NCBI GenBank assembly: GCA_018806985.1
Contig: JADANN010000174.1
Location: 1,810,001-1,874,000 of the forward strand
Length of the DNA stretch: 64,000 nucleotides
Direction of reading: 5' to 3'
DNA from: Angiostrongylus vasorum
Lineage: Eukaryota > Nematoda > Chromadorea > Rhabditida > Metastrongylidae
Shown here: positions 9,691-20,803 of the stretch, piece by piece
Layout of the letters: each line of letters opens with the position of its first letter
How positions within the stretch are numbered: the stretch's first letter is position 1
Translations under genes and position numbers: made by a program
The notes under the pieces: model-generated
What the model was told of the DNA's origin: nothing
Database searches by the model: none
The model's input: the letters and a program-made list of their open reading frames with translations, nothing else

Positions 9691-12285
9691 GAACAACGCT
9701 TCTGGAATGGAAAACTACCGCTAGTAACTTTGATCATCAAGATAAACTCAATGAGGTTCTCAACCTGCTCGTTCGACCCAAGTGCATGCATTCCAATGGC
9801 TAGTTGTTCAAGGCGAACAGAAGATGGTGTCTATTTGATACATCGGTTGTATTATCTGCCTTCAGTCACCTTCTTCGCTCAAAGACTCGATTCGACCGTA
9901 AGCTGATAAACCGTTCATATTATCAACCAACAAGAAGAAGGCAAAATATGTATGACCCGAACATTCTTAACCAAATCCAGTTCAAAAGTGACTGGCAGTT
10001 TAAGGACGACCCTACCGTAGACTACAACCTAAGACATGAACCTTATGCCGACGTTGCCTCAGTTCGTCAAACAAGAAGTTCAGATTGCATCTCCATTACC
10101 ACTAAGGAGTTGCTAGAAAATATGGCAACTAAGCTTGGTATTAATGCAACACGCCTAACACGACTGATAGCCAACCCACTGATAAATGTGAGCTGTAAAA
10201 GGTTTTTAGAGCAAGAACTGCATCGGTACAGGTAGAAGAAACACTGAGAAACACCACAAAAAAGAATCAGTTTAAAAAAACGCCGTCAGGATGTTTACGA
10301 GTACAATGTTCCGCTAACCTTTGATGAACGAGGACTGGATTTTTGCAACTTTCTGCCATGATATTGATGATTGATAAAAGAACGTTCTACTCCAATTTCT
10401 TCCGTTCCACCATACCCGCCCCGAAACCTGAATTCAGTGCCGGAGAAGAATGTGAACTTCCTCCCAATGAGGCTCGAATTGCGATAGAAAGCATGAAGTA
10501 AAGCACACCTCCAGGATCTGATAATATCACAGCCGACTTTGAAATAGAAACGACCAACTACATGAACTTCTCGTAAAGCATGCAACATCTTACATTCAGA
10601 AGAAGAAAATCCCAAACCAGTGGAAGATTACACCCACGGTCATCCTGCCCAAGAAGGGTGACCGAAAGGATCCCTCGGAACTGTGGTCTGATAATCTCGT
10701 TGAGTGTACTGTACAAGCTCTTCATGAAGATTACCCTGTGGCGCACGTAAAGGATTTCGTATGAGGCACAACCATTGAAGCCATTTGAGTAATCAGGATT
10801 TCGACAAGGATTTTTGTTGCATAGACCACATCCAAACCGCGTAAAGGGTCATAGAAATCTGACGCGAGTCCCATTCGCCTTCTTATCTTTACCGTTCTCG
10901 ACTACAAAAAGCGTTTTCCAGCGTTGAAACTAATGCAGTCCTACCAGTACTCCTCGATTGAGGAGTGGACCCGTCCTGCGTAAGAACTCTATCGGATTGT
11001 TCGTGGCGGTGGACCACAAAAGTGCAGTCCTCTTACGATAAAAAGGGTTAAGGATAAAGCTCTCGTCGTTGATCATTACCTGAGGGATGCGCCATGCATT
11101 CAACTTCATTAGGAACGTTTCGAGGTGACTGAATGCATATCTGGCCTTTACAATGACTCGCGATGACCTGCCGATGTATCGAGCCAGTGATGCTATACTC
11201 CCAGACAAGTCTGATACCACTTTGCAGAGCCCGGAGGGATGGAAGGCTTGGTGGGCCATGGGCGCGAGGATCGGTTCCACGTGTGTGTTGCAGGGCGCTT
11301 CCGACCACTGCGCCACACTCGCTCTTCATCGCCCTCTCGCAATACCTGTGCAAAAAAAAGGGTTCCAAAGGCGACATCATATCGTCAAAGGTATTTGCCG
11401 CTGCAGTGTGGCTGATAGTGAAGTCATTTTGTTTGGGATGAAAACAGCTTATGTATTAGTAGAAAATTCCTACCGAATTTTCGTTTTTCGGACAAAATCG
11501 TTATCTTTTTTAAAAAGTACCAGCGAAGCAGAGACGATGGTCAATAAGTTAGTTGAAAGAAGAGCCAGTTCATAAAAACCTAGTGTACGAAGGTGAATAG
11601 ATTAAAGTAGATGGGTACTCTCATTATAAGAACAACCTCGTCGTGGACCTTGAGAATCCAACGAGCACAGAGAAGAACATGGAGGAATTAGACAGAAGAA
11701 GTAAGGCAGCATGGGCCGCATTTGACCCATTCCAAAAAGCCACCGACCAATTAAAGGGCTCGTAAATCCGCGCTAACCTTTTCGATTCAGCAGTTCTCCC
11801 ACCGCTTTTGTGCAGTGGATATATGGGCTAAGCCACATCGAGAAATCTGCGCACCACCCACAGAACGCTTGAACGATGTCTTCTAAATTTAACCGACACT
11901 CACAAAGTCTAGCAGGAGTGCGTAGCTCATATTTTCGGAACCTATTCCATCTTCGAGATCCAAGGTAATATATATCCACTGCAAAATACAGGTGGGTCGG
12001 TCACATATTAAGAAGACCAGATAACAGATGTTGGGAAAAGAACAATAGAGTGGACTCCAAGATAATGTAAGCGCACACTGACAACCGCTGTACTCGTAGC
12101 TGTAGATGTTCTACGGATCCCGCTGTGAGACCCCCCATTGATGTGCTGGAGTCCGCACCACTCGTGAAGACGTATACCGCAAGTGTCCAAATAAGCAGGT
12201 TATTCAAGGAAACATCAAAGCTCTTCTTTTGCTAGTTGTTCAAAGGAACATCAAGACCTTTTTGTTTATTGGCGCCAACATATGG
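9690..12285 (+). mobile_element. RTE-2 LINE, second RTE lineage, 5'-truncated and decayed
   Basis: Plus-strand LINE distinct from RTE-1. It begins inside the endonuclease (NRRWCLFDTSVV at about 9,810), continues through NILNQIQFKSDWQFKDDPTVDYN (9,950-10,030), VYEYNVPLT and RTFYSNFFRSTIPAP (10,290-10,420), PPGSDNITADF (10,505) and SVLYKLFMKI (10,700). It then runs through DYKKAFSSVE (10,905), the block GDIISSKVFAAAV (11,370-11,410), SEAETMVNKL (11,525), KAAWAAFDPF and NLFDSAVLP (11,705-11,805). Many stops and frameshifts. A SINE-A at 11,050-11,350 interrupts it just before the GDIIS block. Confidence 0.85.
11050..11350 (-). mobile_element. SINE-A copy inside RTE-2
   Basis: Minus-oriented SINE-A: tail complement AAGGATAAAGCTCTCG at the left, tRNA-like head at the right (A box complement CCACTGCGCCACA). 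It is flanked on both sides by AAAAGGGTT (11,041-11,049 and about 11,356-11,364), a likely target-site duplication. The LINE reading frame resumes after the right copy. Confidence 0.85.
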
Positions 12286-12679
12286 TATGTTCGTTCTGAG
12301 GATTTTAACGTATGAATCCTAAAACTGTTTCCATTTTTTTTCGTTATTTTCCAACCATCGTCCATAAAGGTCGTCAGGTTTAGTCGCGACATGAGCATCT
12401 GGAACTTATCTTTTCACAGACATGATGAATGTTGGTCGAACGTGAATTTCTTGGGAATTTCAAATGAACCGTGTTATGGTCCTCCCACATATCTACTAAT
12501 AGGCCAAATATGCAGTGTTCCTTTCACACTATCTCCATTGCCACGATAACAATAATATGTGGTTCCCACGTGGGGAATGGATACAGAGCATTCCACAGTG
12601 TCTTCTTGCGACGCGTATTTCTATTGAATCGATAGTTTGGCAATACTAAAAACCTACTTAAATTCACTTACTTGCATGA
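12286..12679. other. Spacer without recognisable content
   Basis: Between RTE-2 and DR-1; no conserved frame, RNA gene or repeat identified. Confidence 0.4.
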
Positions 12680-13051
12680 ATACTTGGATGGCCCATCTTC
12701 ACTGATTATGCGGAGCCCAGCATAATTTTTCATTGTGCTAAGATTTGCTGGTGTAGCCATTGCAGTTACCAGGAGTCCCGTGGTCAGCCTACCCGAAGCC
12801 TTCCTCTGGTCAGCACCACCTCAGGGAAGTCGTCGCCTTTGTGGATAAGAGAGAAAGTATAAAAAACATACTTTGTTACGAAGACGATGATGATTTTTGG
12901 TACTGGTTTACTCCTAGCTACGCTTCCGGATGGAAACGTCGTATTCCTTCTCAGCTTAGGAGCGTAGCTGTGGGGATGAATCTCTCCGCTCTACATCGCA
13001 GCGACACCCAGGAACACCTCCCAGCCATGATAAGCCGGTAAACCGTTGGAA
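12680..13051 (+). repeat. DR-1 dispersed repeat
   Basis: Opens ATACTTGGATGGCCCATC and ends GGTAAACCGTTGGA, colinear with the other DR-1 copies. The internal AAACATACTTTGTTACGAAG segment is not in the other copies I compared and may be a small insertion. Confidence 0.65.
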
Positions 13052-13094
13052 GGAAAATAATCGATACTTTTCTTGACTTATTAACATAACACGA

Positions 13095-13262
13095 GGTTGG
13101 TATAAAATATTTATTCGGCTATCGTTTTGATGTCTTCGTCTTCTTTAGGTCCGGATTGATTTAAGTCGATTGCAGACAACCATGTGTTCGTGCGGTGAGT
13201 CTTCGTTGTCTCGTAGAGTCGAATCCTTTGGAGCGCAGCACTGCTCAGACGAAGAACCTCGC
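13095..13262 (-). repeat. PLE-terminus-like repeat, degenerate
   Basis: The minus strand reads CTAAAGAAGACGAAGACATC then AAAACGAT, a decayed version of the hammerhead-like PLE end. The flank GGTTCTTCGTCTGAGCAGTG resembles the other copies at 1,725 and 5,515. Confidence 0.4.
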
Positions 13263-13397
13263 TCGACAACGAGCTTTTATGCTGGGCGGTTGTTGATCTG
13301 CTGTCATCCAATATTCTGACTCTGCTTTTTCTGATTTATATGGATTCCTCTTATAATGCACCTTGCAGAAGTTAGTGTTATATATTACTTGGTGCAT

Positions 13398-14115
<718 letters not shown>

Positions 14116-15589
14116 GCATGGCATATGGCGTAAAAATATTTCTAAAACAATGCCGAATGATAGCCGGCTTTTACATCCGTCCCCAAAGCTATTAATTACA
14201 GTTAGGCGAGGAGTTTATGAAATGCACGTCTATCAATGTTGCTGCACATAGTGTTTTAATGGAAACACCACATTTTTTCAAAGTCACCGAAGTACTAAGC
14301 ACTGTAAATCCCTAAATAAACCTATCTTATAAATAAAATTTTTGCACCTTGTGCTTTTCACGTGCAATTTGCACTCATTAATATCTGCAACAATCCACTT
14401 CCTTGAGGAAATTTGGACAAAGCTATTCATCAACATTCGTTGTATCTACTGTTGACCCGTTTGGAACGTCTTCCAGTAGACATAAGATCAGGATGTTTTT
14501 TCTACTTTCTTACAGCATAGGATGCAATGTGTCCAATCCTTTGGCACTGTGGCCATCTCTTCATAAGTATTGCTCAAAGTGTGAAAACACTAACAAGTTC
14601 AGAAAGATTAGATATATTTGAATCTTGAAGATATTAACTAGCCTCATCCCAATTTCCCGTGCTTTTTCACAGTAGACCCTGCATGCGTCCAACAAACACG
14701 TCTTAATGAGCAAGCGCAACGAATTCTATAATTAACCACCTTACGAACAAAAAAGATGTGCATGAACGATGAAAAAACCAATGACCTTGCTAGATCTCGT
14801 GATAGGACCTCATGATTGAAGAACAGCATCTCATGTGGTCCCTTTAATCAACGAGCAAGTTCTCCTGGTTGTAGTTTTTTTATGACCATCTGGCGAATAG
14901 TTGCTGGAAGTGATTACGTTGTAAACCATGGACATCGCAATGATGTCCTTCTTCATGCTTCTGCCGTATGGCTATCTCTCGAGTAATCTCTCACCCAACG
15001 AAACTTGTATAGTTGCTGTCAACATACAGATGCCATATTTCACTTTGATAAGTATTCCTTAGTGTCATTCACTCTCGATCAGCTCACAGTAGCCACATGT
15101 GTCGTCATTTACTTCAGAATCCTTGGAAGAGAACAGAGCAGATTTTTGGCATTGTGTATGTTCAACTTCTTCCTTGTCACTCTTGATGAGGAGACCAATG
15201 ACGTTCACTTCTTTATTCGTTGACATTTCACCCTTATAAAATCCATTTTTTTAGCAATTTAACATCATGCAAAGTGATAAATAATGGGCGTTATAAACTA
15301 CGCTAAATACTTTATATATGGTAAAAGACTGTGGAATATCAAACACCGCGATAGTAAACAAATAAACTGAAGGAGCAATGCAGAAAAGAATGGACGGTAA
15401 TAACCCTCCAACCAAAGCAAGCTTATATAATCCATGGAAGGGCCGCCTAGAACATTCCGCAGTAAGTAATATAGCAAGAATTTAGTTTCAGGTATACAAA
15501 CCATGTAATACCTGAAGAGGCATACATGTGTAATGTTTTAAACTATTGGCTGTATAACCACAGAGGTGCTGACATATGGGCAAAAAGTC
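14116..15589. other. Intergenic DNA, no recognisable gene
   Basis: Several frames of 60-75 codons occur on both strands, but none has a recognisable domain or credible splice-site context. No repeat family from this window is seen. Confidence 0.4.
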
Positions 15590-15850
15590 GGAATCGCTGA
15601 TTGGCTTCGAACCCACGATTACCCTTACCGAGCGCTTACGCAAAATCCACCACAACCGAGGTCTTGGCTAACCTTTCTTTCCTCCTTTCTTTTTTAAACT
15701 CCATCGGTGCTATCAGCAAGGGTGAGAGAAGGGCAAGGCGAGGACCTGGGTTAATGGGGGTAGATAGTACGTGAGCACGAGGCAAAGGTAGTCGCGGGTT
15801 CGAAGTCCATCAGAGGTCTCGAGTTTTGCTCATATCTCATTATGCATGTG
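15590..15850. mobile_element. SINE-B foldback pair
   Basis: Left minus arm with TTCGAACCCACGATTACCC, right plus arm with GTCGCGGGTTCGAAGTCC. Each carries the tRNA-type B box GGTTCGAA. The arms are separated by a pyrimidine-rich stretch of about 60 bp. Confidence 0.65.
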
Positions 15851-16242
15851 GTTGTACTTCACATCATGCCGTGCCGTGAGAAAGAATAGGTACGAAATAA
15901 AAATCTGAAAATGTTGCTTGCAATTTCCTTTACATTCGCAATGAATTAAACCTGTGGTATGGAATGAGTGTATACAAAATTCATCAAGGAATTTGGAAAT
16001 GTACTTAGCATATGTTGCGAAATTAGCTATCAAAGGATCGCAGCATCTTAGCTGGATGGTGGCATGTTTATGACACAGATAGGTTGAGTATATTGCATAA
16101 CAAATAAAATATAAAGCCACATACATTGTTTTCACACTGACCGTCATTTAACCTCGGTATCAAAATAATCAGCATGTGTTCAAAGTATTGAGCTTACGGA
16201 ATGTTGATAACTAATAAACAGTGAATTAACTAAGATAATTTA
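15851..16242. other. Spacer without recognisable content
   Basis: A 105-codon minus frame spans part of it (16,147-15,830) but overlaps the SINE-B arm and has no recognisable domain. Confidence 0.35.
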
Positions 16243-16495
16243 GGGCACGTGTGGCGCAGTGGTCGGAGGCGTTCTGCAACACACACGTGGAATCGGTCCT
16301 CGCGCCCATGGTCCACCAAGCCTTCCATCCCTCCAGGATCGGCAAATTGGTACCAGATTCGTCTGGGAGGATAACAGCACTGGTTCGATACATCGGTAGA
16401 CCACCCCGGATATGCATTCAATCACCTCCAAACGTTGCTTGATGAAGTACAATGCATGGCGCATCCTTCAGGGATTGATCAACGCAGCTTTATCC
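16243..16495 (+). mobile_element. SINE-A copy
   Basis: Begins GGGCACGTGTGGCGCAGTGG with a perfect tRNA A box (TGGCGCAGTGG), B-box-like GGAATCGGTCC, then CGCGCCCATGG, which can pair with the 5' GGGC(A/G)CG as an acceptor-like stem. Ends GATCAACGCAGCTTTATCC. Confidence 0.85.
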
Positions 16496-16604
16496 CTCAT
16501 CCTTTTTAACATGATTTACCACGTATTACCATTACCGTATTACCATACCAATTCATTTGCTTAATTACCACATAAGTTATTCACAAAATAAGAAGAGAAA
16601 CAGA

Positions 16605-16815
16605 ATTATCGTCCTTTCTCAATCCTTTTGACGGGTGATTGCTGATAGCACCTATAAAACACAGCTGAGAGACAAGCGAAACTGAGGACCCGCATGGTGT
16701 GGTGGTGAGTGCGTTGTCCTCCGGAAAGGGTAATAGCGTGTTTGATCTCACGGCAGGCACCTGCTGTCCGGCGTTTTGCAAATATCTCAGCATCACTATG
16801 GTTGTATATACGAGT
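16605..16815 (+). mobile_element. SINE-B copy
   Basis: Runs from the GGGTGATTGCTGATAGCACC region through CCCGCATGGTGTGGTGGTGA (A-box-like) and GCGTGTTTGATCTC (B-box-like) to TTTTGCAAATATCTCAGCATC. This is a clear non-foldback example of the family. Confidence 0.75.
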
Positions 16816-17381
16816 AATTAATGCGAAGCTTACAAACAAAATGTCAGGTTTTTGACTTGAAACTATTACGAGACTTGGGCAGAATATAATTTTCAAAGTG
16901 TGAACTTCATGTTCACGGGTTAGCGACAATTGCTGTAACAAAGATCACTGACACACCGATAAATATCGGTAATAACAGGCCCATAGATTTCAAATCAACA
17001 ACGGATTTGTGACCCCTATGTCCTATTGCCTAGATTCCAACGCCTCTATCCGTGTGCCTTATTTGACGGCTAATTTTCGCTGCACTCGCTACGGATTGAT
17101 GTCAACTCATGGCGTCCAGCTACCCCTTTACCAATGACTCCACTCATTTCATTGTATTTTCCGCTGGACAACTCGTTTTTTTCTGCGTAATTTGTCAGTA
17201 TTTTCCGTGTTTTTGTTTTCTACGTACCTTCCAAGTTCCTTTATGGGTTCTCCCACTTTTATTCACATTTCGAACTGTAGGAGGAAAAAAAACCGGTATG
17301 TCACACTACTACGTTGCTGTTACAATTTGGCAGTTCGTTTCGCTCCATATGTGAAATATATGTGGGGTATTACTTATATCC
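16816..17381. other. Spacer without recognisable content
   Basis: No gene or repeat identified before the next DR-1. Confidence 0.4.
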
Positions 17382-17753
17382 CCTTCCAACGGTTTACCAC
17401 CTCATCGTGGCTGGGAGGTGTTCCTAGGTGACGGGCTACGATGTACACTGGGAGGATTCATTCCCCCGGAAGGGCCTCCTAAGCTGAGGAGTCCGGCGTT
17501 TCCATTAGGAACTCCAGCTAGGGAGTAAACCAATACCAGGTTCTACCACTGTCCTGGTATCAAACAAGTCGTATGTTGGCAAATTTCCCTCTGATCCACA
17601 AGGGCGGCAACTATCTGTGGTGGTGACGAGCTGGAGCCTGGCTGACCTCGGGACTCCGGGGAACCACTATGGATAAATCAGCAGAACTCCGAAAAAATGG
17701 AGATTGTGCTGGAGCCCGCACAACCAGTGAGGACGGGCCGTCCAAGTATCCGA
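17382..17753 (-). repeat. DR-1 dispersed repeat, minus
   Basis: Starts CCTTCCAACGGTTTACCACC and ends GACGGGCCGTCCAAGTATCC, the reverse complement of the DR-1 order. Confidence 0.75.
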
Positions 17754-18511
17754 GTAGGTATTACTTATATCTTCCTATTCCAAATGGTAGCCGTAATTCA
17801 TCATTGTGACTGAAATAAAATAGCGATCAATTACTTTTCAAGATTAATTTTTATACGCACGACACATAGTGAATGATTGCAAATGCTAAGAAAGAGGTAA
17901 ACTGTAAGAATCGAGGATTTTATAGATAAATAAGTACTAAGTACAGTACTTTTTAAGTAAATAAGTAAGAATGAGTAGATAATAAAGTCTAAGGGATTGG
18001 AGTAATGTTCACAATGTCATTATAATTTTCTGAGAATATGAGTTGGAAACAAGAGAAACTTTGTGGAAAGACACTGATGAACGCCTAATTCTTGTACAAA
18101 CAACAAACTCGAATCACTTACCACTTTATCGTATCGAAAAGATGCCTCTAAACTTCAAAGCTAAATGTCGAAGTGTAGCGCCGACAGCTCCATTCCCTTC
18201 TCACCAGCAGCAGTCTCTGACGACCGCTCTCCTCCTTAGCAGTGGCTCCTCACACACTAATTAATCTCGCCCGGAAGAGTTTTTTACGATTTTTAAGTGC
18301 AGAGAACAGCATTTCGAGTCAGGTGCCTTGCACGACGGGCTACATTGGAGAACCTGTTGAGTGAGTGCAAAAAAAAATGAAGCTATAAAATCGTGTTTAC
18401 GGCAATGTCGATAACCACGGAGAAATGGGTCGATATCAATTCACTCTTGCCCAATTGCCCACACCTTAGCGTATTTCGCTTTTCAAAGAGTTATTTCGAT
18501 CCTCAAAGGGT

Positions 18512-18540
<29 letters not shown>
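17754..18540. other. Intergenic DNA with a short (TA)n tract
   Basis: AT-rich with no recognisable gene. A frame at 18,043-18,264 lacks domain features. A TA tract of about 25 bp occurs at 18,513-18,537, just before SINE-B. Confidence 0.45.
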
Positions 18541-18542
<2 letters not shown>

Positions 18543-18705
18543 GTAGAAGATAGAACTAGTTGAGAGAAGGCGAAACGAAAGACCCGCATGGTATGGTGGT
18601 GAACACGTTAGCTCCGGAAAGGGTAGTAGCGCGATCGTTTCCCACTGCAGACACCTGCGGTCCAGAGTTTTGCAAATATCTCAGCATCGTTGTGGTTATT
18701 TATGT
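18541..18705 (+). mobile_element. SINE-B fragment
   Basis: Matches the 3' two thirds of SINE-B: CCCGCATGGTATGGTGGTGA, GCGCGATCGTTTCCCACTGC, then TTTTGCAAATATCTCAGCATC. It is followed by a second short TA run. Confidence 0.75.
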
Positions 18706-19075
18706 ATATATATATATATGTAAGCAAATAATAAATATAAATACATACTAGCACCTTTCCCAATCCAAGGATTAGCAAATGATTGATTAGAATTTGGTTA
18801 TGCTGATTCAAATTACAAATGTGGATGTCCATAGACAAATCCTAATAGCTTTTTGCCCAAATTTCTCTTTACCACCATGCACAGCTACTAATTGGTGGAA
18901 AAAAAAGTATTAGATTTTGAAAGACAGCCCTGAAATATTGCGGCTTGAAAACAACACATTAAGTAACAGTTTGAACCCAAACATTTTTGCCAATAAGATA
19001 CAAGTTAATTCATTCATGTGTCATAAATATCCGTCTCTCTGTAAGCAAGGAATGTTTCGTTAGATGTAATTGTAG
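18706..19075. other. Spacer without recognisable content
   Basis: AT-rich, no gene or repeat seen. Confidence 0.4.
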
Positions 19076-19412
19076 GGCTCATCAACCCTCTCATCCTTCC
19101 TGGGTCTGGAAATTGGTACTAGACTTGTCTGTTGAAAGTTCACCTTCCGCAGTCCACGTGGGTACGCTGTAGCCCAGCTATCGCAAAACTCCAGGAGAAC
19201 CGACTCGACAAGCATTTAACGATATTCATGGCCAAAGGAAAATCCTCAAGGGAGCATCTGAACTCACAGACGAGAAGTTCGAACACCTTCGTGGATGGAA
19301 ACGAATCGAATGCAAGAGGTGCTGGGATCCGCATAGTAGATGTGAAAGATGGGTTGTCTAAAGAAAAATTGTCGAGTTACTTGGAAAAAGATGTTATCGG
19401 TTGGTGGAAGGT
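19076..19412 (+). repeat. DR-2 dispersed repeat
   Basis: Shares its whole length with the reverse complements of 40,505-40,816 and part of 29,540-29,806, ending at GGTGCTGGGATCCGCATAGT. The 5' part (CTCTCATCCTTCCTGGGTC, then AAATTGGTACTAGACTTGTC) resembles the middle of SINE-A, so DR-2 may be a composite built on a SINE-A-like core. No coding potential recognised. Confidence 0.6.
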
Positions 19413-20439
19413 AGTCTAGATAGTATATGAGCACGCAGGACTGGACAGGTTTTCCCATCTCGGTTCATACAGTTAGTGTAGCGCTGTGAGCTACAATGTG
19501 AGCTCGAGTCAGGCAGAAGGGCTAGTGGCTTTTTCTTGACGAAAACTGAATAAATAGGCCGCATTTTTGATGCACGTTATCGATTCTTCTGGTTGTTTCG
19601 CAAGAACTCAGAATGTAATGGCGCATTAGTCCAGCTCTTCATGATGTCACCACAGGTTTCTTTTGGTTCGAATTCGGCTTTAGGGACGTGTTTAGGAACT
19701 ATGTTTCGTCCAGTCCTTTTTCTGAACGTCATCGGTTGCCGTGTAGAAACCACTCTATGAGCTCGCGAAGTGGATAGCTTTTATTGCGCAATGGAAGCGC
19801 AGTGCACTTTGTAGAGGTTCTTCGGCTGTCCACTAACGAACGACTGCTCAGTTTCTCGATCAGATTTGTTCTTCTGCAACGTCTCGAACACTTTTCGGTA
19901 GTCAGGCATGATCATCACATTCAGGTGATCGTGTCAAATGCTGACAGTTGCCCAATCTCATTTTCGTTGCAAGGGCTTCTATACGAAGATCCTCGAGCCA
20001 TCTGTGCACTCTGCGTTTGAAAACGCTTTCCTGGGCCTATTCCTTTGGTAAAAATTTAGAGGGTTCTTCGTCAACACTACTACAAAATTTGATCTAATGA
20101 AACAACCCGGTAACATCATAGGTAGCTTTAAAAGCATACATTTGACAAACTATTCTCCATGACTTGTCCTGGTTGTATAGGGCCAAATTTCCACGAAAAA
20201 GTGAACCACAGGTCTGCTCTCTTTATGTCGGTAGAATCTCGACTGTTTGCACCCAGCAACTTCACCTATTCGACTACTACTAATACCTGTTTCAATGCAG
20301 ATGATAGGCGATGGGTGGCCGGTGATAACTGACGCAGTTCAAATTAGTGGTCGGCTTTTAAGGTGGGGCGGTACCTATTGGATTTGAATTGCTGTGAAAA
20401 GTACGATATCAGTTTTGAGCAACCTAAACCATCTACGAA
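19413..20439. other. Intergenic DNA, no recognisable gene
   Basis: No known domain on either strand. It could be decayed transposon sequence, since DR-2 abuts it, but I cannot place it. Confidence 0.35.
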
Positions 20440-20803
20440 CCGCATACTCGTCGAATGCCTCCTCGCGGCTATCTCCGTCTATTTCGACATCGGTGCGCTT
20501 TTTTTCGCGGCAGGACCTGGCGTGTTTGCTCTGCGTGGGTGTGTAGCCGGCAGTGCACCGAGGCGGATGTGCATGGACGGTGCGAGCGACGGGGGCTGGT
20601 CATCTCCGTGGTCCGTTCGGCTTCGGACGCTTTCGAGCGGACGGACCACAGAGGCGGGTTTCCTCAGTGGCTGCCTCGCAGTCCTCCTCATCTAACCACG
20701 TTATCGACCCACTCGTCATGTGCCCCTCGTGCATTCCGTTCTGCTCTCGGTTGCTCTCCTTGCTCTTCCACTGTCGAAACCTCGGACAGCTCCTGTTCCA
20801 GGC
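20440..20803 (+). promoter_or_regulatory. GC-rich upstream region of the HD-family gene
   Basis: A CpG-rich stretch, unlike its AT-rich surroundings, leads to pyrimidine-rich sequence and CCTGTTCCAG directly before GC-ATG at 20,804. That CAG could act as a trans-splice acceptor, as is usual for nematode mRNAs with very short leaders. This is inference from composition and position. Confidence 0.35.

Noticed and set aside
16243..16312. tRNA gene (perfect A box, near B box)
   Set aside because: The tRNA-like head is part of a dispersed 265-bp element with many copies, has no clear anticodon arm, and continues into a non-tRNA body.
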